Below are positions 35,617 through 44,699 of a stretch of DNA of 64,000 nucleotides, piece after piece (position 1 is the stretch's first letter; each line of letters begins with the position of its first letter). Source of the stretch: Rhizobium sp. 007 (GTDB lineage Bacteria > Pseudomonadota > Alphaproteobacteria > Rhizobiales > Rhizobiaceae); assembly GCF_015353075.1 (NCBI RefSeq), contig NZ_CP064188.1:1984001-2048000 (forward strand), in the 5' to 3' direction. A program made the position numbers and the translations under genes. Below the pieces are notes generated by a model. The model was not told where the DNA came from. It saw only the letters and a program-made list of their open reading frames with translations, and did not search any database.

Positions 35617-35676
35617 CAAGTCACAACACGTGGCTGCCACAGAAGAGTATATTGCATTTCCAGCATCAAGTCACAA
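35617..35676. promoter_or_regulatory. Two perfect 10-bp direct repeats spaced 50 bp, LysR-site candidates
   Basis: CAAGTCACAA occurs at 35617-35626 and 35667-35676, in the divergent promoter between the LysR gene and hglS. The 50-bp period is close to five helical turns, so two regulator dimers would sit on one DNA face. The second copy overlaps a TTG-N12-CAA element (35652-35669), a form close to the LysR T-N11-A box. Confidence 0.5.
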
Positions 35677-35697
35677 ACTCTTCAAAGGTCTAAAACA

Positions 35698-37092
35698 ATG
35701 ACGAAGCATGTCACGTCGAGCGACATCCGCGCCGCGTTTTCTGGAGCGATGTCGGCCATGTATCGCACCGAGGTCCCTGCTTACGGAACTCTGATGGATC
35801 TTGTGGCCCGGGTTAACAAGGAAGCACTTGCCGCCAAGCCCGAACTTAGGGCTCGCCTTGAAGCGACAGACAATCTTGATCGGATATCTGAGGAGCGTCA
35901 CGGCGCAATCCGCTTGGGAACGGCGGACGAGCTTGCGATGATGCGGCGCGTCTTTGCGGTCATGGGTATGTATCCGGTTGGCTACTACGATCTATCCACG
36001 GCAGGAGTGCCCGTCCATTCGACTGCGTTTCGACCGGTCGGCGAGGAAGCCCTTAAGCGCAACCCTTTTCGCGTCTTTACGTCTTTGCTTCGCCTCGACA
36101 TTATTGCGGACGAGACCTTGCGCAAAGAAGCGGCCGACATTCTCGCCAAGCGGCAGATTTTCACCAGTGGCGCGGTCGAGCTGACCGAAAAGGCGGAAGT
36201 CGAAGGTGGGCTGTGCAACGAGGATGCGGATCGTTTCGTTGCGGAAGTGTTGGAGACGTTCCGCTGGCATGACAAAGCTATAGTCGATGCCGATATGTAT
36301 CATCGTCTGCACGATGCCCATCGCCTGATCGCCGATGTCGTTTCCTTCAAGGGACCACACATCAACCACCTCACCCCTCGCACGCTTGATATCGACAAGG
36401 TGCAGGCGCTGATGCCCGAATACGGGATTTCCCCTAAAGCGGTGGTTGAAGGACCGCCGACGCGCGACTGCCCGGTCCTGCTGCGCCAGACCTCTTTTAA
36501 GGCGCTTGAAGAAGCGGTGTCATTTGAGGACGGTCGGGGAGGCTGGAAAGCCGGCTCCCATACGGCGCGCTTCGGCGAGATCGAACAGCGGGGCATTGCC
36601 CTTACCCCAAAAGGCAGGGGTCTTTACGACAAGCTTCTCGACGAATCGCGCAAGGTTGTGCGACCGGCTGCGGATGGCTCGAACGCCAAGGCTTACGAAG
36701 CGGCGCTTGCGCAAACGTTTCATGCGTTCCCCGACAACTGGGCGGCCATCCGCTCTGATGGGCTAGGGTATTTCAGTTACTCGCTCACGGAGAAAGGGAA
36801 GAAAGGCTCTGTGCTGCCGGGTGCAAGCATAGAATCCCTCATTGCAGACGGCCTGATCCAGTTTGATCCCATCGTTTACGAGGATTTCCTTCCCGTCAGC
36901 GCAGCCGGCATTTTCCAGTCGAATCTTGGCGACGGCGCTCAGCAGGAATTCGTGGCGAGTCCAAATCAAAAGCGCTTCGAAGCAGACCTCGGTGCGCAAG
37001 TGCTGAACGAATTTGATCATTATGCGCAAATTGAGAAAGCTTCACTGGAAGCCTGCATCTCGCAACTGAAAAATCGCCCCGCCGCCGAGTGA
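35698..37092 (+). CDS. hglS: 2-oxoadipate dioxygenase/decarboxylase HglS (DUF1338)
   Basis: Fe(II)-dependent enzyme converting 2-oxoadipate to D-2-hydroxyglutarate and CO2, in lysine breakdown. At 464 residues it has the length of HglS/YdcJ proteins. Residues matching the metal site are His68 and Arg72 in ERHGAIRLGT, His221/His224 in PHINHLTPRTLDID, and Glu294 in RFGEIEQRG. It heads a rightward operon with an ALDH7-type dehydrogenase, an aminotransferase and a D-2-hydroxyglutarate oxidase-type protein, all of which fit the same path. It is divergent from a LysR regulator. By-eye alignment only; the catalytic residues are recalled from the Pseudomonas putida enzyme. Confidence 0.9.
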   Translation: MTKHVTSSDIRAAFSGAMSAMYRTEVPAYGTLMDLVARVNKEALAAKPELRARLEATDNLDRISEERHGAIRLGTADELAMMRRVFAVMGMYPVGYYDLSTAGVPVHSTAFRPVGEEALKRNPFRVFTSLLRLDIIADETLRKEAADILAKRQIFTSGAVELTEKAEVEGGLCNEDADRFVAEVLETFRWHDKAIVDADMYHRLHDAHRLIADVVSFKGPHINHLTPRTLDIDKVQALMPEYGISPKAVVEGPPTRDCPVLLRQTSFKALEEAVSFEDGRGGWKAGSHTARFGEIEQRGIALTPKGRGLYDKLLDESRKVVRPAADGSNAKAYEAALAQTFHAFPDNWAAIRSDGLGYFSYSLTEKGKKGSVLPGASIESLIADGLIQFDPIVYEDFLPVSAAGIFQSNLGDGAQQEFVASPNQKRFEADLGAQVLNEFDHYAQIEKASLEACISQLKNRPAAE

Positions 37093-37138
37093 ACCGTCAT
37101 AGAAATCGCGCAAGCAGAAGCCGACCTGGAGTCCCAAA

Positions 37139-38671
37139 ATGAACGTTTCCGTAAAGACTGTTTCCGTTACTGAAGAAGCCGCCGCGATACTCGGCCGCCT
37201 CGGTGTGGCAAAATCACGTTACACCGAAGGCGACATCGCTGCCTTCTCTCCGATTACCGGCGAACAAACGGGCAAGCTGAAAGCGATGAGTTCGGCAGAG
37301 GCGACCAAGGTGATCGAAAAGGCTCACGAAGCCTTCCAGACGTGGCGCCTCGTGCCCGCTCCGAAGCGTGGCGAACTTGTTCGTCTCCTCGGCGAGGAAC
37401 TACGTGCCGCCAAAACGGATCTGGGCCGCCTCGTTTCGATCGAAGCAGGCAAAATTCCGTCCGAGGGATTGGGCGAAGTGCAGGAAATGATCGACATCTG
37501 CGATTTCGCTGTCGGCCTTTCCCGCCAACTTTACGGTCTCACAATTGCTACCGAGCGCCCGGGCCACCGTATGATGGAAACCTGGCATCCCCTCGGTGTC
37601 ATCGGCATCATTTCCGCTTTCAATTTCCCGGTCGCCGTTTGGGCCTGGAACGCAGCATTGGCTTTGGTCTGCGGCAACAGCATCGTGTGGAAACCATCGG
37701 AGAAGTCGCTGCTTACAGCATTGGCGTCGCAGGCGATTCTCGAACGCGCCCTCAAGCGTTATGGCGAGGCTCCGGAAGGCCTCTCGCAGGTTCTGATCGG
37801 CAATCGAGCGATCGGTGAAGTGCTCGTTGATCATCCAAAGGTTCCGCTCGTGTCAGCGACGGGTTCCACTCGCATGGGCCGCGACGTCGGCCCGCGGCTG
37901 GCCAAGCGTTTCGCTCGCGCCATCTTGGAACTTGGTGGCAACAACGGCGGCATCGTGTGCCCGTCAGCTGATCTCGACATGGCGCTTCGAGCCATCGCCT
38001 TTGGCGCGATGGGCACGGCTGGCCAGCGGTGCACGACATTGCGTCGCCTGTTCGTCCATGAAAGCATCTATGATCAGCTCGTACCGCGCCTGAAAAAGGC
38101 CTATAAGAGCGTCTCTGTTGGGGATCCGCTGCAGTCGACAGCGTTGGTCGGACCGCTGATCGACAAAATCGCTTTTGAAAACATGCAGAAGGCACTTGTT
38201 GAAGCCAAGGCACACGGAGGCACCGTTTTGGGTGGGCAACGTGTGGATGTCGGTCACGATCTGGCATTCTACGTCAAGCCGGCGCTTGTCGAAATGCCCA
38301 AGCATGAAGGCCCGGTTCTGGAAGAGACCTTCGCACCTATTCTGTACGTCATGAGATATAGCGATTTCGACGCGGTCATCGCCGATCACAATGCGGTGGC
38401 TGCGGGCTTGTCTTCCTCGATCTTCACCCTGGACATGAGAGAAGCCGAGCGGTTCGTAGCTGCCGATGGCTCCGATTGTGGTATCGCCAACGTGAACATC
38501 GGCACGTCGGGTGCAGAGATCGGCGGTGCGTTCGGAGGCGAAAAGGAAACGGGAGGCGGCCGTGAATCCGGCTCCGACGCCTGGAGAGCTTACATGCGCC
38601 GTACGACGAACACGATCAACTATTCGAAGTCGCTGCCCCTGGCACAGGGCGTTTCTTTTGACATCGAATAG
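37139..38671 (+). CDS. amaB: ALDH7-type aldehyde dehydrogenase, alpha-aminoadipate semialdehyde dehydrogenase AmaB
   Basis: NAD+-dependent enzyme that oxidises L-2-aminoadipate 6-semialdehyde (in equilibrium with piperideine-6-carboxylate) to L-2-aminoadipate. The protein has 510 residues. Catalytic Glu264 (LELGGNN) and Cys298 (AGQRCTT) are present; FNFPVAVWAWN, and the C-terminal GGEKETGGGRESGSDAW, are marks of the antiquitin/ALDH7 group. It lies 46 bp after hglS. Upstream enzymes making the semialdehyde (from pipecolate or saccharopine) are not in the window. Confidence 0.92.
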   Translation: MNVSVKTVSVTEEAAAILGRLGVAKSRYTEGDIAAFSPITGEQTGKLKAMSSAEATKVIEKAHEAFQTWRLVPAPKRGELVRLLGEELRAAKTDLGRLVSIEAGKIPSEGLGEVQEMIDICDFAVGLSRQLYGLTIATERPGHRMMETWHPLGVIGIISAFNFPVAVWAWNAALALVCGNSIVWKPSEKSLLTALASQAILERALKRYGEAPEGLSQVLIGNRAIGEVLVDHPKVPLVSATGSTRMGRDVGPRLAKRFARAILELGGNNGGIVCPSADLDMALRAIAFGAMGTAGQRCTTLRRLFVHESIYDQLVPRLKKAYKSVSVGDPLQSTALVGPLIDKIAFENMQKALVEAKAHGGTVLGGQRVDVGHDLAFYVKPALVEMPKHEGPVLEETFAPILYVMRYSDFDAVIADHNAVAAGLSSSIFTLDMREAERFVAADGSDCGIANVNIGTSGAEIGGAFGGEKETGGGRESGSDAWRAYMRRTTNTINYSKSLPLAQGVSFDIE

Positions 38672-38673
38672 GA

Positions 38674-39921
38674 ATGGCGCGTTTCATGACGATCTCAACA
38701 AAAATCGAAGAAGCGGGCTTCAAACCGGCTTCACGGATCGCCTCGGTTGGCGTTTCGAAGATTCTCCAGATCGGCGCACGCGCCGCTGCAATGAAGCGCG
38801 ATGGTCTGCCGGTCATCGTGCTGGGAGCCGGCGAGCCTGATTTCGATACGCCGGAGAACGTCAAGGAGGCGGCTAAGGCCGCCATCGACGCTGGCGAAAC
38901 GAAATACACCGCTCTGGACGGCACGCCGGCCCTGAAGAAGGCGATCGTCGAAAAGTTCAGACGGGAAAACGGCATCGACTACGATATCAACGAGGTTACG
39001 GTTGCGACAGGCGCCAAGCAGATCCTCTTCAACGCCTTTATGGCGACGCTCGATCCCGGCGACGAAGTGATCATCCCGACGCCTTACTGGACTTCCTATT
39101 CCGACATCGTCGAGATTTGCGGTGGTGTGTCAGTCCTTATCCCGTGCGACGCCAAGGCCAACTTCCGTCTCCAGGCCGAACAGCTGGAAAAGGCAATCAC
39201 ATCAAAAACCCGTTGGATTCTTCTTAACTCGCCGTCCAATCCATCGGGCGCTGCCTACACCGCCGAGGATTACCGCCCCCTCCTGGATGTTTTGATCGGT
39301 CATCCGCAGGTCTGGTTGATGGTCGACGACATGTACGAGCACATCGTCTACGACGATTTCGCATTTGCGACACCTGTCGCGATCGAGCCTCGACTGAAGA
39401 ATCGCACGTTGACGATCAACGGTGTATCGAAAGCCTACGCGATGACGGGCTGGCGCATCGGTTATGCGGGTGGCCCGAAGGCTTTGATCAAAGCGATGGC
39501 GGTGATCCAGAGCCAGGCGACGTCCTGCCCCTGTTCGGTCAGCCAGGCTGCCTCGGTTGAGGCTCTGAACGGACCCCAGAAGTTTCTGAAGGAGAGACAG
39601 GAGAGCTTCCGTCGTCGCCGCGATCTTGTTGTCGAGCGCCTGAACGAAATCGACGGGTTGGATTGCCGTACTCCTGAGGGTGCTTTCTATACTTTTTCCA
39701 GTTGCGCCGGCGTTTTGGGCAAACTGACACCGAAAGGTAAGAAGATTGAAGCCGACCATGACTTCACCGACTATCTTCTAGAAGAGGCCCACGTCGCGGT
39801 CGTCCCTGGCTCGGCCTTTGGCCTATCTCCCTATTTTCGGATTTCGTACGCGACTTCGGAAGCCGAATTGATGGAAGCACTCAATCGTATCAAGCATGCT
39901 TGCTCTGCATTGCAGAATTGA
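38674..39921 (+). CDS. Fold-type I aminotransferase, 2-aminoadipate transaminase candidate
   Basis: PLP-dependent aminotransferase of the aspartate aminotransferase Ib group, 415 residues. PLP-binding Lys253 lies in NGVSKAYAMTGWRIGYAGG; the NSPSNPSG block (185-192) and the substrate Arg near FRISYATS are present. Start may be 38674 or the ATG at 38686, because AGGA overlaps the stop of amaB and lies too close to the first ATG. In this operon it should convert 2-aminoadipate to 2-oxoadipate for HglS; sequence alone would suggest only aspartate or aromatic aminotransferase. Confidence 0.85.
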   Translation: MARFMTISTKIEEAGFKPASRIASVGVSKILQIGARAAAMKRDGLPVIVLGAGEPDFDTPENVKEAAKAAIDAGETKYTALDGTPALKKAIVEKFRRENGIDYDINEVTVATGAKQILFNAFMATLDPGDEVIIPTPYWTSYSDIVEICGGVSVLIPCDAKANFRLQAEQLEKAITSKTRWILLNSPSNPSGAAYTAEDYRPLLDVLIGHPQVWLMVDDMYEHIVYDDFAFATPVAIEPRLKNRTLTINGVSKAYAMTGWRIGYAGGPKALIKAMAVIQSQATSCPCSVSQAASVEALNGPQKFLKERQESFRRRRDLVVERLNEIDGLDCRTPEGAFYTFSSCAGVLGKLTPKGKKIEADHDFTDYLLEEAHVAVVPGSAFGLSPYFRISYATSEAELMEALNRIKHACSALQN

Positions 39922-39954
39922 TGTCATTGCCTGGTTCGGGGTGCGTATAGACTG

Positions 39955-42900
39955 ATGATACCGCGCCTCCATTCCGGTTTTGGAAAACAGCAGTTGCCGC
40001 CCGGCTTCGTCGAGAGGCTCGTCGAAGTCGGGTTCAATGGCGACGTGGAACAGCGCGCAATGTCGCGCTCTGTCTTCGCGACTGACAATTCTATCTACCA
40101 GGTAACCCCGGCAGCAATTCTGTTTCCGCGAGATGCCGACGACCTGAAGAAGATTGCAAAAGCGCTTTCCGATCCTCGTTTCGCGGATCTCACCATCGCC
40201 CCGCGTGGGGGCGGCACGGGGACGAACGGACAGTCGCTCACCTCCGGTATCGCGGTGGACTGCTCACGGTACATGAACCGGATCCTGGAAATTGATCAGG
40301 CGAGAAAGGTCGCTCGAGTTCAGGCAGGTGTTGTCAAGGACCAGTTGAACCAAGCCTTGAAGCCACACGGATTGTTCTTCGCGCCGGAGCTTTCAACCTC
40401 GAACCGGGCCACAATCGGTGGCATGGTGTCGACCGACGCCTGCGGCCAAGGGTCGTGCCTTTACGGCAAGACCTCGAATCACGTGCTTGGGCTTCGTATC
40501 GTGCTTATGGACGGCTCCGACTGGTGGTCGCGTCCGATGGACGAAGAAGCGCTTGCCAAGACCCTGGCGAGGGGTGACCGAATCGGCGACGTTCACAGGA
40601 CGGTTGAGCGCATCGCACGAGAAAAGCGCGATCGCATAGAGGAGGTTTTTCCCAACCTCAATCGCTACATGACCGGCTACGATCTAGCTCATATCCGTCG
40701 CGCCGACGGCCGCTTCGATTTGAACGCCTTTCTGTGCGGCTCGGAAGGCACCCTTGCCATGATCGCCGAGGCAGAACTCAATCTTCTGCCGATCCCGGCG
40801 CAGGCCGCCCTCGTCAACATCCGCTACAGCGACTTCAACGCCGCGCTGGAAGACGCTCGCACCCTAAGCGCCCTCAATGTTGCCTCTGTCGAGACGATCG
40901 ACGGGAAGGTGCTGGGGCTTGCAAAGAACGATATCGTCTGGACCGACATAGCCCGGTTCTTCCCTGAGAGCCACACAGGCGTGGCAAACGGCATCAATCT
41001 CGTCGAGGTGCTGGCCGACGATGAGGCCGAACTCCAACGAAAGCTTGAAGCGGTCACGGCGGTGCTCGATGAGGGACTGGATATCAACCGCCTCAGCTAT
41101 ACTGTGGTCCGCGGGCATGCCGACGTCGAGGCGGTATGGAATATGCGCAAGCGCGCTGTCGGCTTGCTCGGCAATGTGGACGGCCCCGTCCGTCCGGTCG
41201 CCTTCGTCGAGGATACAGCTGTCCCGCCTGAGAACTTGGCTGCCTATATCCGTGAATTTCGCGCGCTACTTGACAGGGCGGGCCTCTCCTACGGGATGTT
41301 CGGTCATGTCGACGCAGGGGTGCTGCACGTACGGCCGGCACTCGACTTGACCCGTGACGATCACGTACCTTTGCTGCGCCACATCAGCGACGCCGTAGTG
41401 GCGCTCACTCGCAAACACGGCGGCGTTCTGTGGGGCGAGCACGGTAAGGGCGTGCGCTCGGAATATGTGCCGGAATTCTTCGGCGACCTTTATCCTTGCC
41501 TCCAAGACATCAAACGGGCTTTCGATCCGAACAACCGCCTCAACCCGGGCAAGATCGCCGCGCCGTCCACCGCGTCACTGCTCAAGATCGACGAAGTACC
41601 TTTAAGGGGCGCTTTCGATCGCATAATCAGTAACGAAATACGCGCCGCCTTCGACAATGCCGCCTATTGCAACGGCAATGGCGCTTGTTTCGACTTCGAC
41701 GAGACGAGCCCCATGTGTCCCTCCTACAAGGCGACCCGCGATCGGCGATACTCGCCAAAAGGACGCGCCATGCTTGTGCGGGAATGGCTGCGACTGCTTG
41801 GCGAGAAGGGCATTGATCCACGCAGAGAGTCCGTACGTCTGCGCCGGCGACACCCACTCTTGAGCCTGACGGCACGTGTTATAAACAGCCTTAACCCGAG
41901 AAACCGTAACGACTTTTCCCACGAGGTGCGAGAAGCAATGGACACCTGCCTCGCCTGCAAGGCTTGTGCCGGGCAGTGTCCCGTGAAGGTCAGTGTGCCG
42001 GCGTTCCGTTCTAAGTTTCTGGAGCTGTATTATGGCCGTTACTTGCGTCCACTAAAGGACTCGGTGGTTTCCGGTATCGAAACCACCCTCCCTTTGATGG
42101 CGCGGATCCGTCCGCTCTACAATCTCGTCGCCGGCACATCGCCTGGCAAGCGGCTGATGCGAGCGATTGGGTTGACGGCGCTTCCACTTCTGCCGCGGCG
42201 CTCATTTTCCCAGGAAGTCCGCCGTTTGGGTGTCGAGATCGCTCACGCGAGAGAGATCGAGAAGCTATCGCCAGATGAAAAGGATCGGGTTGTCGTATTT
42301 GTTTTCGACAGCTTCACATCTCATTTCGAACCAAACGTGGCGATTGCAGCCATTCGCGTTGCTCGTAAGCTGGACTTGATCCCGTATCTCGCCGCATGCC
42401 ATCACAATGGTAAAGCATTACACGTTCATGGGTACCTCGGTCGTTTCGAGAAAGCGGCCGCAAAGACGGAACGTTACCTCCGAGCCCTAGCAGACGCCGG
42501 CGTTGCTCTCGTTGGGTTGGATCCCTCAATGACGCTTGTTTACCGCAGCGAGTATCACGGATTACGGACGAGTGGTCGCAAGGCGACCGTTCTTCTTCCG
42601 CAAGAATGGCTTGCAGAGAATTTGAGCAGGCTATCGATTAAACCTATTCCATCGCCGTCACGCAAATACAGCCTCCTTCCTCATTGTACCGAGCGGAGCC
42701 ACCTTCCGTCCGCCTCAAACCAGTGGAAGTCGGTTTTTCAGGCTCTTGGCGCAAGTGTGCATGTAGAAAATGTAGGGTGTTGCGGAATGGCCGGGACCTT
42801 TGGTCACGAGGTCCGCAACCGCGGTATCTCGGAGCAGCTTTACGCTATGAGTTGGGCGCCGTCTGTAGCTGAAGCATCAGAAAACAAGGTCGTCATGGCC

Positions 42901-42990
42901 ACAGGGTATTCGTGCCGATGCCAGGCAAAGATGATCGATGGTAGGTCTCTACCTCACCCGCTAGAGGTGATCTACACTATGCTCGATTGA
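39955..42990 (+). CDS. ydiJ: YdiJ-type FAD/Fe-S D-2-hydroxyglutarate dehydrogenase
   Basis: Large flavoprotein of 1011 residues that oxidises D-2-hydroxyglutarate to 2-oxoglutarate and passes electrons to the respiratory chain. Order: FAD-binding PCMH domain (APRGGGTGTNGQSLTSG, about 82-98; GGMVSTDACGQGS), FAD-oxidase C-terminal domain ending FDPNNRLNPGKI, then an iron-sulfur region with CNGNGAC...MCPSYKATRD and CLACKACAGQCP, and a C-terminal CCG domain (CCGMAGTFGHE). The product closes the lysine route into the citric acid cycle. It starts 33 bp after the aminotransferase and ends the operon. Confidence 0.92.
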   Translation: MIPRLHSGFGKQQLPPGFVERLVEVGFNGDVEQRAMSRSVFATDNSIYQVTPAAILFPRDADDLKKIAKALSDPRFADLTIAPRGGGTGTNGQSLTSGIAVDCSRYMNRILEIDQARKVARVQAGVVKDQLNQALKPHGLFFAPELSTSNRATIGGMVSTDACGQGSCLYGKTSNHVLGLRIVLMDGSDWWSRPMDEEALAKTLARGDRIGDVHRTVERIAREKRDRIEEVFPNLNRYMTGYDLAHIRRADGRFDLNAFLCGSEGTLAMIAEAELNLLPIPAQAALVNIRYSDFNAALEDARTLSALNVASVETIDGKVLGLAKNDIVWTDIARFFPESHTGVANGINLVEVLADDEAELQRKLEAVTAVLDEGLDINRLSYTVVRGHADVEAVWNMRKRAVGLLGNVDGPVRPVAFVEDTAVPPENLAAYIREFRALLDRAGLSYGMFGHVDAGVLHVRPALDLTRDDHVPLLRHISDAVVALTRKHGGVLWGEHGKGVRSEYVPEFFGDLYPCLQDIKRAFDPNNRLNPGKIAAPSTASLLKIDEVPLRGAFDRIISNEIRAAFDNAAYCNGNGACFDFDETSPMCPSYKATRDRRYSPKGRAMLVREWLRLLGEKGIDPRRESVRLRRRHPLLSLTARVINSLNPRNRNDFSHEVREAMDTCLACKACAGQCPVKVSVPAFRSKFLELYYGRYLRPLKDSVVSGIETTLPLMARIRPLYNLVAGTSPGKRLMRAIGLTALPLLPRRSFSQEVRRLGVEIAHAREIEKLSPDEKDRVVVFVFDSFTSHFEPNVAIAAIRVARKLDLIPYLAACHHNGKALHVHGYLGRFEKAAAKTERYLRALADAGVALVGLDPSMTLVYRSEYHGLRTSGRKATVLLPQEWLAENLSRLSIKPIPSPSRKYSLLPHCTERSHLPSASNQWKSVFQALGASVHVENVGCCGMAGTFGHEVRNRGISEQLYAMSWAPSVAEASENKVVMATGYSCRCQAKMIDGRSLPHPLEVIYTMLD

Positions 42991-43041
42991 AGTGTCGTTC
43001 CGTATCAGCCAGAGGCTGAGTTGCTGTAGTGAGGTTCGATA
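42991..43041. other. Short gap after the ydiJ-type gene
   Basis: TCAGCC-AGA-GGCTGA at 43005-43019 is a 6-bp hairpin just past the stop codon. No T run follows, so it is at best a weak terminator. Confidence 0.3.
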
Positions 43042-43349
43042 TCAGCGGTCCATAACGAGTTGCCATGACGGGAAACGGAAACCCCGTTTGGCCCCGTCGA
43101 GACCGAGAACCTGTCCATTCTGACGATTTGTAGTGACAGTGACGCGCGAAACGCCGAGAGATCCGCGAACGCTTCCGCGCTCAGCATGTCGTCCTCGGCG
43201 AGGATTTCCGCCACGCGACGTCGGCCGCGTTCCCGTGCGGGGGCCAACGCGGCCTGCAGCTCATCAGCCGGCTCGGCCACTTCCTCTACCGGAAATATAT
43301 CCTCGCGAGCCAGCGGCTCTTGATGGGAATCCAACTGTTGACCCTGCAA
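43042..43349 (-). pseudogene. Frameshifted RES-Xre-type antitoxin remnant
   Basis: Two frames together make one recognisable protein. The first (from 43349) reads RRRVAEILAEDDMLSAEAFADL; after a frameshift near 43140 the other frame continues GVSRVTVTTNRQNGQVLGLDGAKRG and then FRFPSWQL before stopping at 43042-43044. This helix-turn-helix plus RFPxWQ pattern belongs to the same protein class as the intact antitoxin at 12425 (HTH, strand, toxin-binding domain). The C-terminal toxin-binding part is missing, as is any toxin gene. So it is both frameshifted and truncated. The upstream start is not certain. Confidence 0.65.
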
Positions 43350-43683
43350 TCTTGGAGCATCGGCCGAGTGTGCCTTACGCAGATTTGCTAGAAGACCGGA
43401 AATCTGCGGGCTGCTCAGCTATTGCTGCCGCGAGGCTCGAAAGCACCGTCTCGTAGTCGGCCAGAAGTTGACGACGCACTTGGGATCACTGAGCAGATCG
43501 AACCCTGAAGTTGGACCTTCGGGCTAACCCACTCAGCGGCATCAACCTGCCGCACAAGAAGTCAGGTAGGTGTCTGCATTTTGCAACGCAGCACACAATT
43601 CCTACACCGAAAAAGGATTCATACTTTACAAAGATATCATAATCTGTGAAGTAGTGTATAACTTCACAGATGGGACCGATGCC
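43350..43683. promoter_or_regulatory. Intergenic region before the allose/allulose-type operon
   Basis: About 330 bp with no supportable gene. The right third becomes AT-rich (43595-43665) and contains promoter-like sequence and the large inverted repeat at 43643. A long rightward frame entering from 43570 is not considered coding because it would place that repeat inside a protein and adds residues absent from the family. Confidence 0.45.
43643..43670. promoter_or_regulatory. Inverted repeat with 9-bp arms, RpiR operator candidate
   Basis: TCTGTGAAG and CTTCACAGA are perfect 9-bp arms separated by 10 bp, ending 13 bp before the TTG start codon of the isomerase. The spacer holds TGTATAA, a possible -10. 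A regulator bound here would block transcription start; the RpiR protein encoded in the same operon (48306) is the obvious candidate. Confidence 0.6.
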
Positions 43684-44673
43684 TTGAACCCGACACGCTT
43701 TGCCACCCGCCTCAATTCATTTGCTTCCGCCGCTCATCGGGAATGGCCGGGCCAGTCTACAAAGCCGTCGGTCGTGCAGATGGCCAACCGCGCCGCCCGG
43801 GTGAAAGGCCTGACCGACCTCGACCTGAACTATCCCGACCACGTGAGTGAGAATCCCAAGGAACTTGCGCAAATGCTCAGCAATCTCGGGCTTTCGATCA
43901 ATGGCTTCGCTATGCGCTACTATACAAATCCTGCCTTTAAGCTCGGCGCTTTCACACATCCGAATGAAGCCGTCCGGCGCGAGGCGATCGATCTGACGAA
44001 GAAAGGGATCGATGCCGCCCGTGAAGCCGGATCGAGCTTGATGACGATATGGCTTGGCCAAGACGGCTTCGATTATGCATTCCAGGCCGACTATGAGAAA
44101 ATGTGGCAACACGAAATAGATGGAATCCGTGAAGTTTGTGAGCACGATCCCGATTGCCTGATCTCGATCGAGTATAAGCCGAACGAGCCCCGCTCCTATA
44201 GCCTGATGCCCGATGCGGCCACGACGTTGCTCGCCATCAAGGAAGTCGGTGCGAAGAACCTGGGCGTCACGCTCGACTTCGCGCATGTGCTCTACGCCGA
44301 TGAGCAGCCTGCATTCGCTGCCGCCTTGATCGCCCGCCACAGCCGCGTGCTTGGTGTCCATCTCAATGACGGCTACGCAAAGCGTGACGACGGCCTAATG
44401 GTCGGCGCGGTCCACACGCTTCAGACCATCGAGTTACTCCGCCAGATCAGGCGCGACGGCTATGACGGCGCGATTTATTTCGACACGTTCCCCGATATGA
44501 CCGGGCTCGATCCGGTCCACGAATGCGAGGTCAACATCAAGACCGTCCAGCGGATGTTGAAGGTCGTCGACCGCCTCGAGCAGGACAATCGCCTCGCAAG
44601 CGCGATTGACCGACAGGACGCCGTTTCTACGCAGGCCATCGTACAGGAGCTGATGTTCGGCGCGGAGCACTGA
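43684..44673 (+). CDS. TIM-barrel sugar isomerase (L-rhamnose-isomerase/xylose-isomerase-like)
   Basis: Protein of 329 residues from a TTG start at 43684 (LNPTRFATRLNSF), chosen because relatives begin here and because the operator repeat lies just upstream. Metal-site strands typical of this fold: SIEYKPNEPR (Glu), VTLDFAHVLYA (Asp/His), GVHLNDGYAKRDDG (His/Asp) and YFDTFP (Asp). These match the Pseudomonas-type L-rhamnose isomerase family, which accepts several aldose/ketose pairs including allose/allulose. It heads the operon with an importer, RpiR regulator and PfkB kinase. The exact sugar is not readable from sequence. Confidence 0.75.
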   Translation: MNPTRFATRLNSFASAAHREWPGQSTKPSVVQMANRAARVKGLTDLDLNYPDHVSENPKELAQMLSNLGLSINGFAMRYYTNPAFKLGAFTHPNEAVRREAIDLTKKGIDAAREAGSSLMTIWLGQDGFDYAFQADYEKMWQHEIDGIREVCEHDPDCLISIEYKPNEPRSYSLMPDAATTLLAIKEVGAKNLGVTLDFAHVLYADEQPAFAAALIARHSRVLGVHLNDGYAKRDDGLMVGAVHTLQTIELLRQIRRDGYDGAIYFDTFPDMTGLDPVHECEVNIKTVQRMLKVVDRLEQDNRLASAIDRQDAVSTQAIVQELMFGAEH

Positions 44674-44699
44674 ACCACCAAACCCTCCGGGAGGAAAAC

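Noticed and set aside
43005..43349. Intact 114-codon leftward gene
   Set aside because: Its C-terminal half matches nothing, whereas the neighbouring frame restores an antitoxin-like protein, so a frameshifted pseudogene fits better.
43570..44673. Isomerase starting at the ATG at 43570
   Set aside because: The extra 38 residues are unlike the family and would put the operator repeat inside the coding region.
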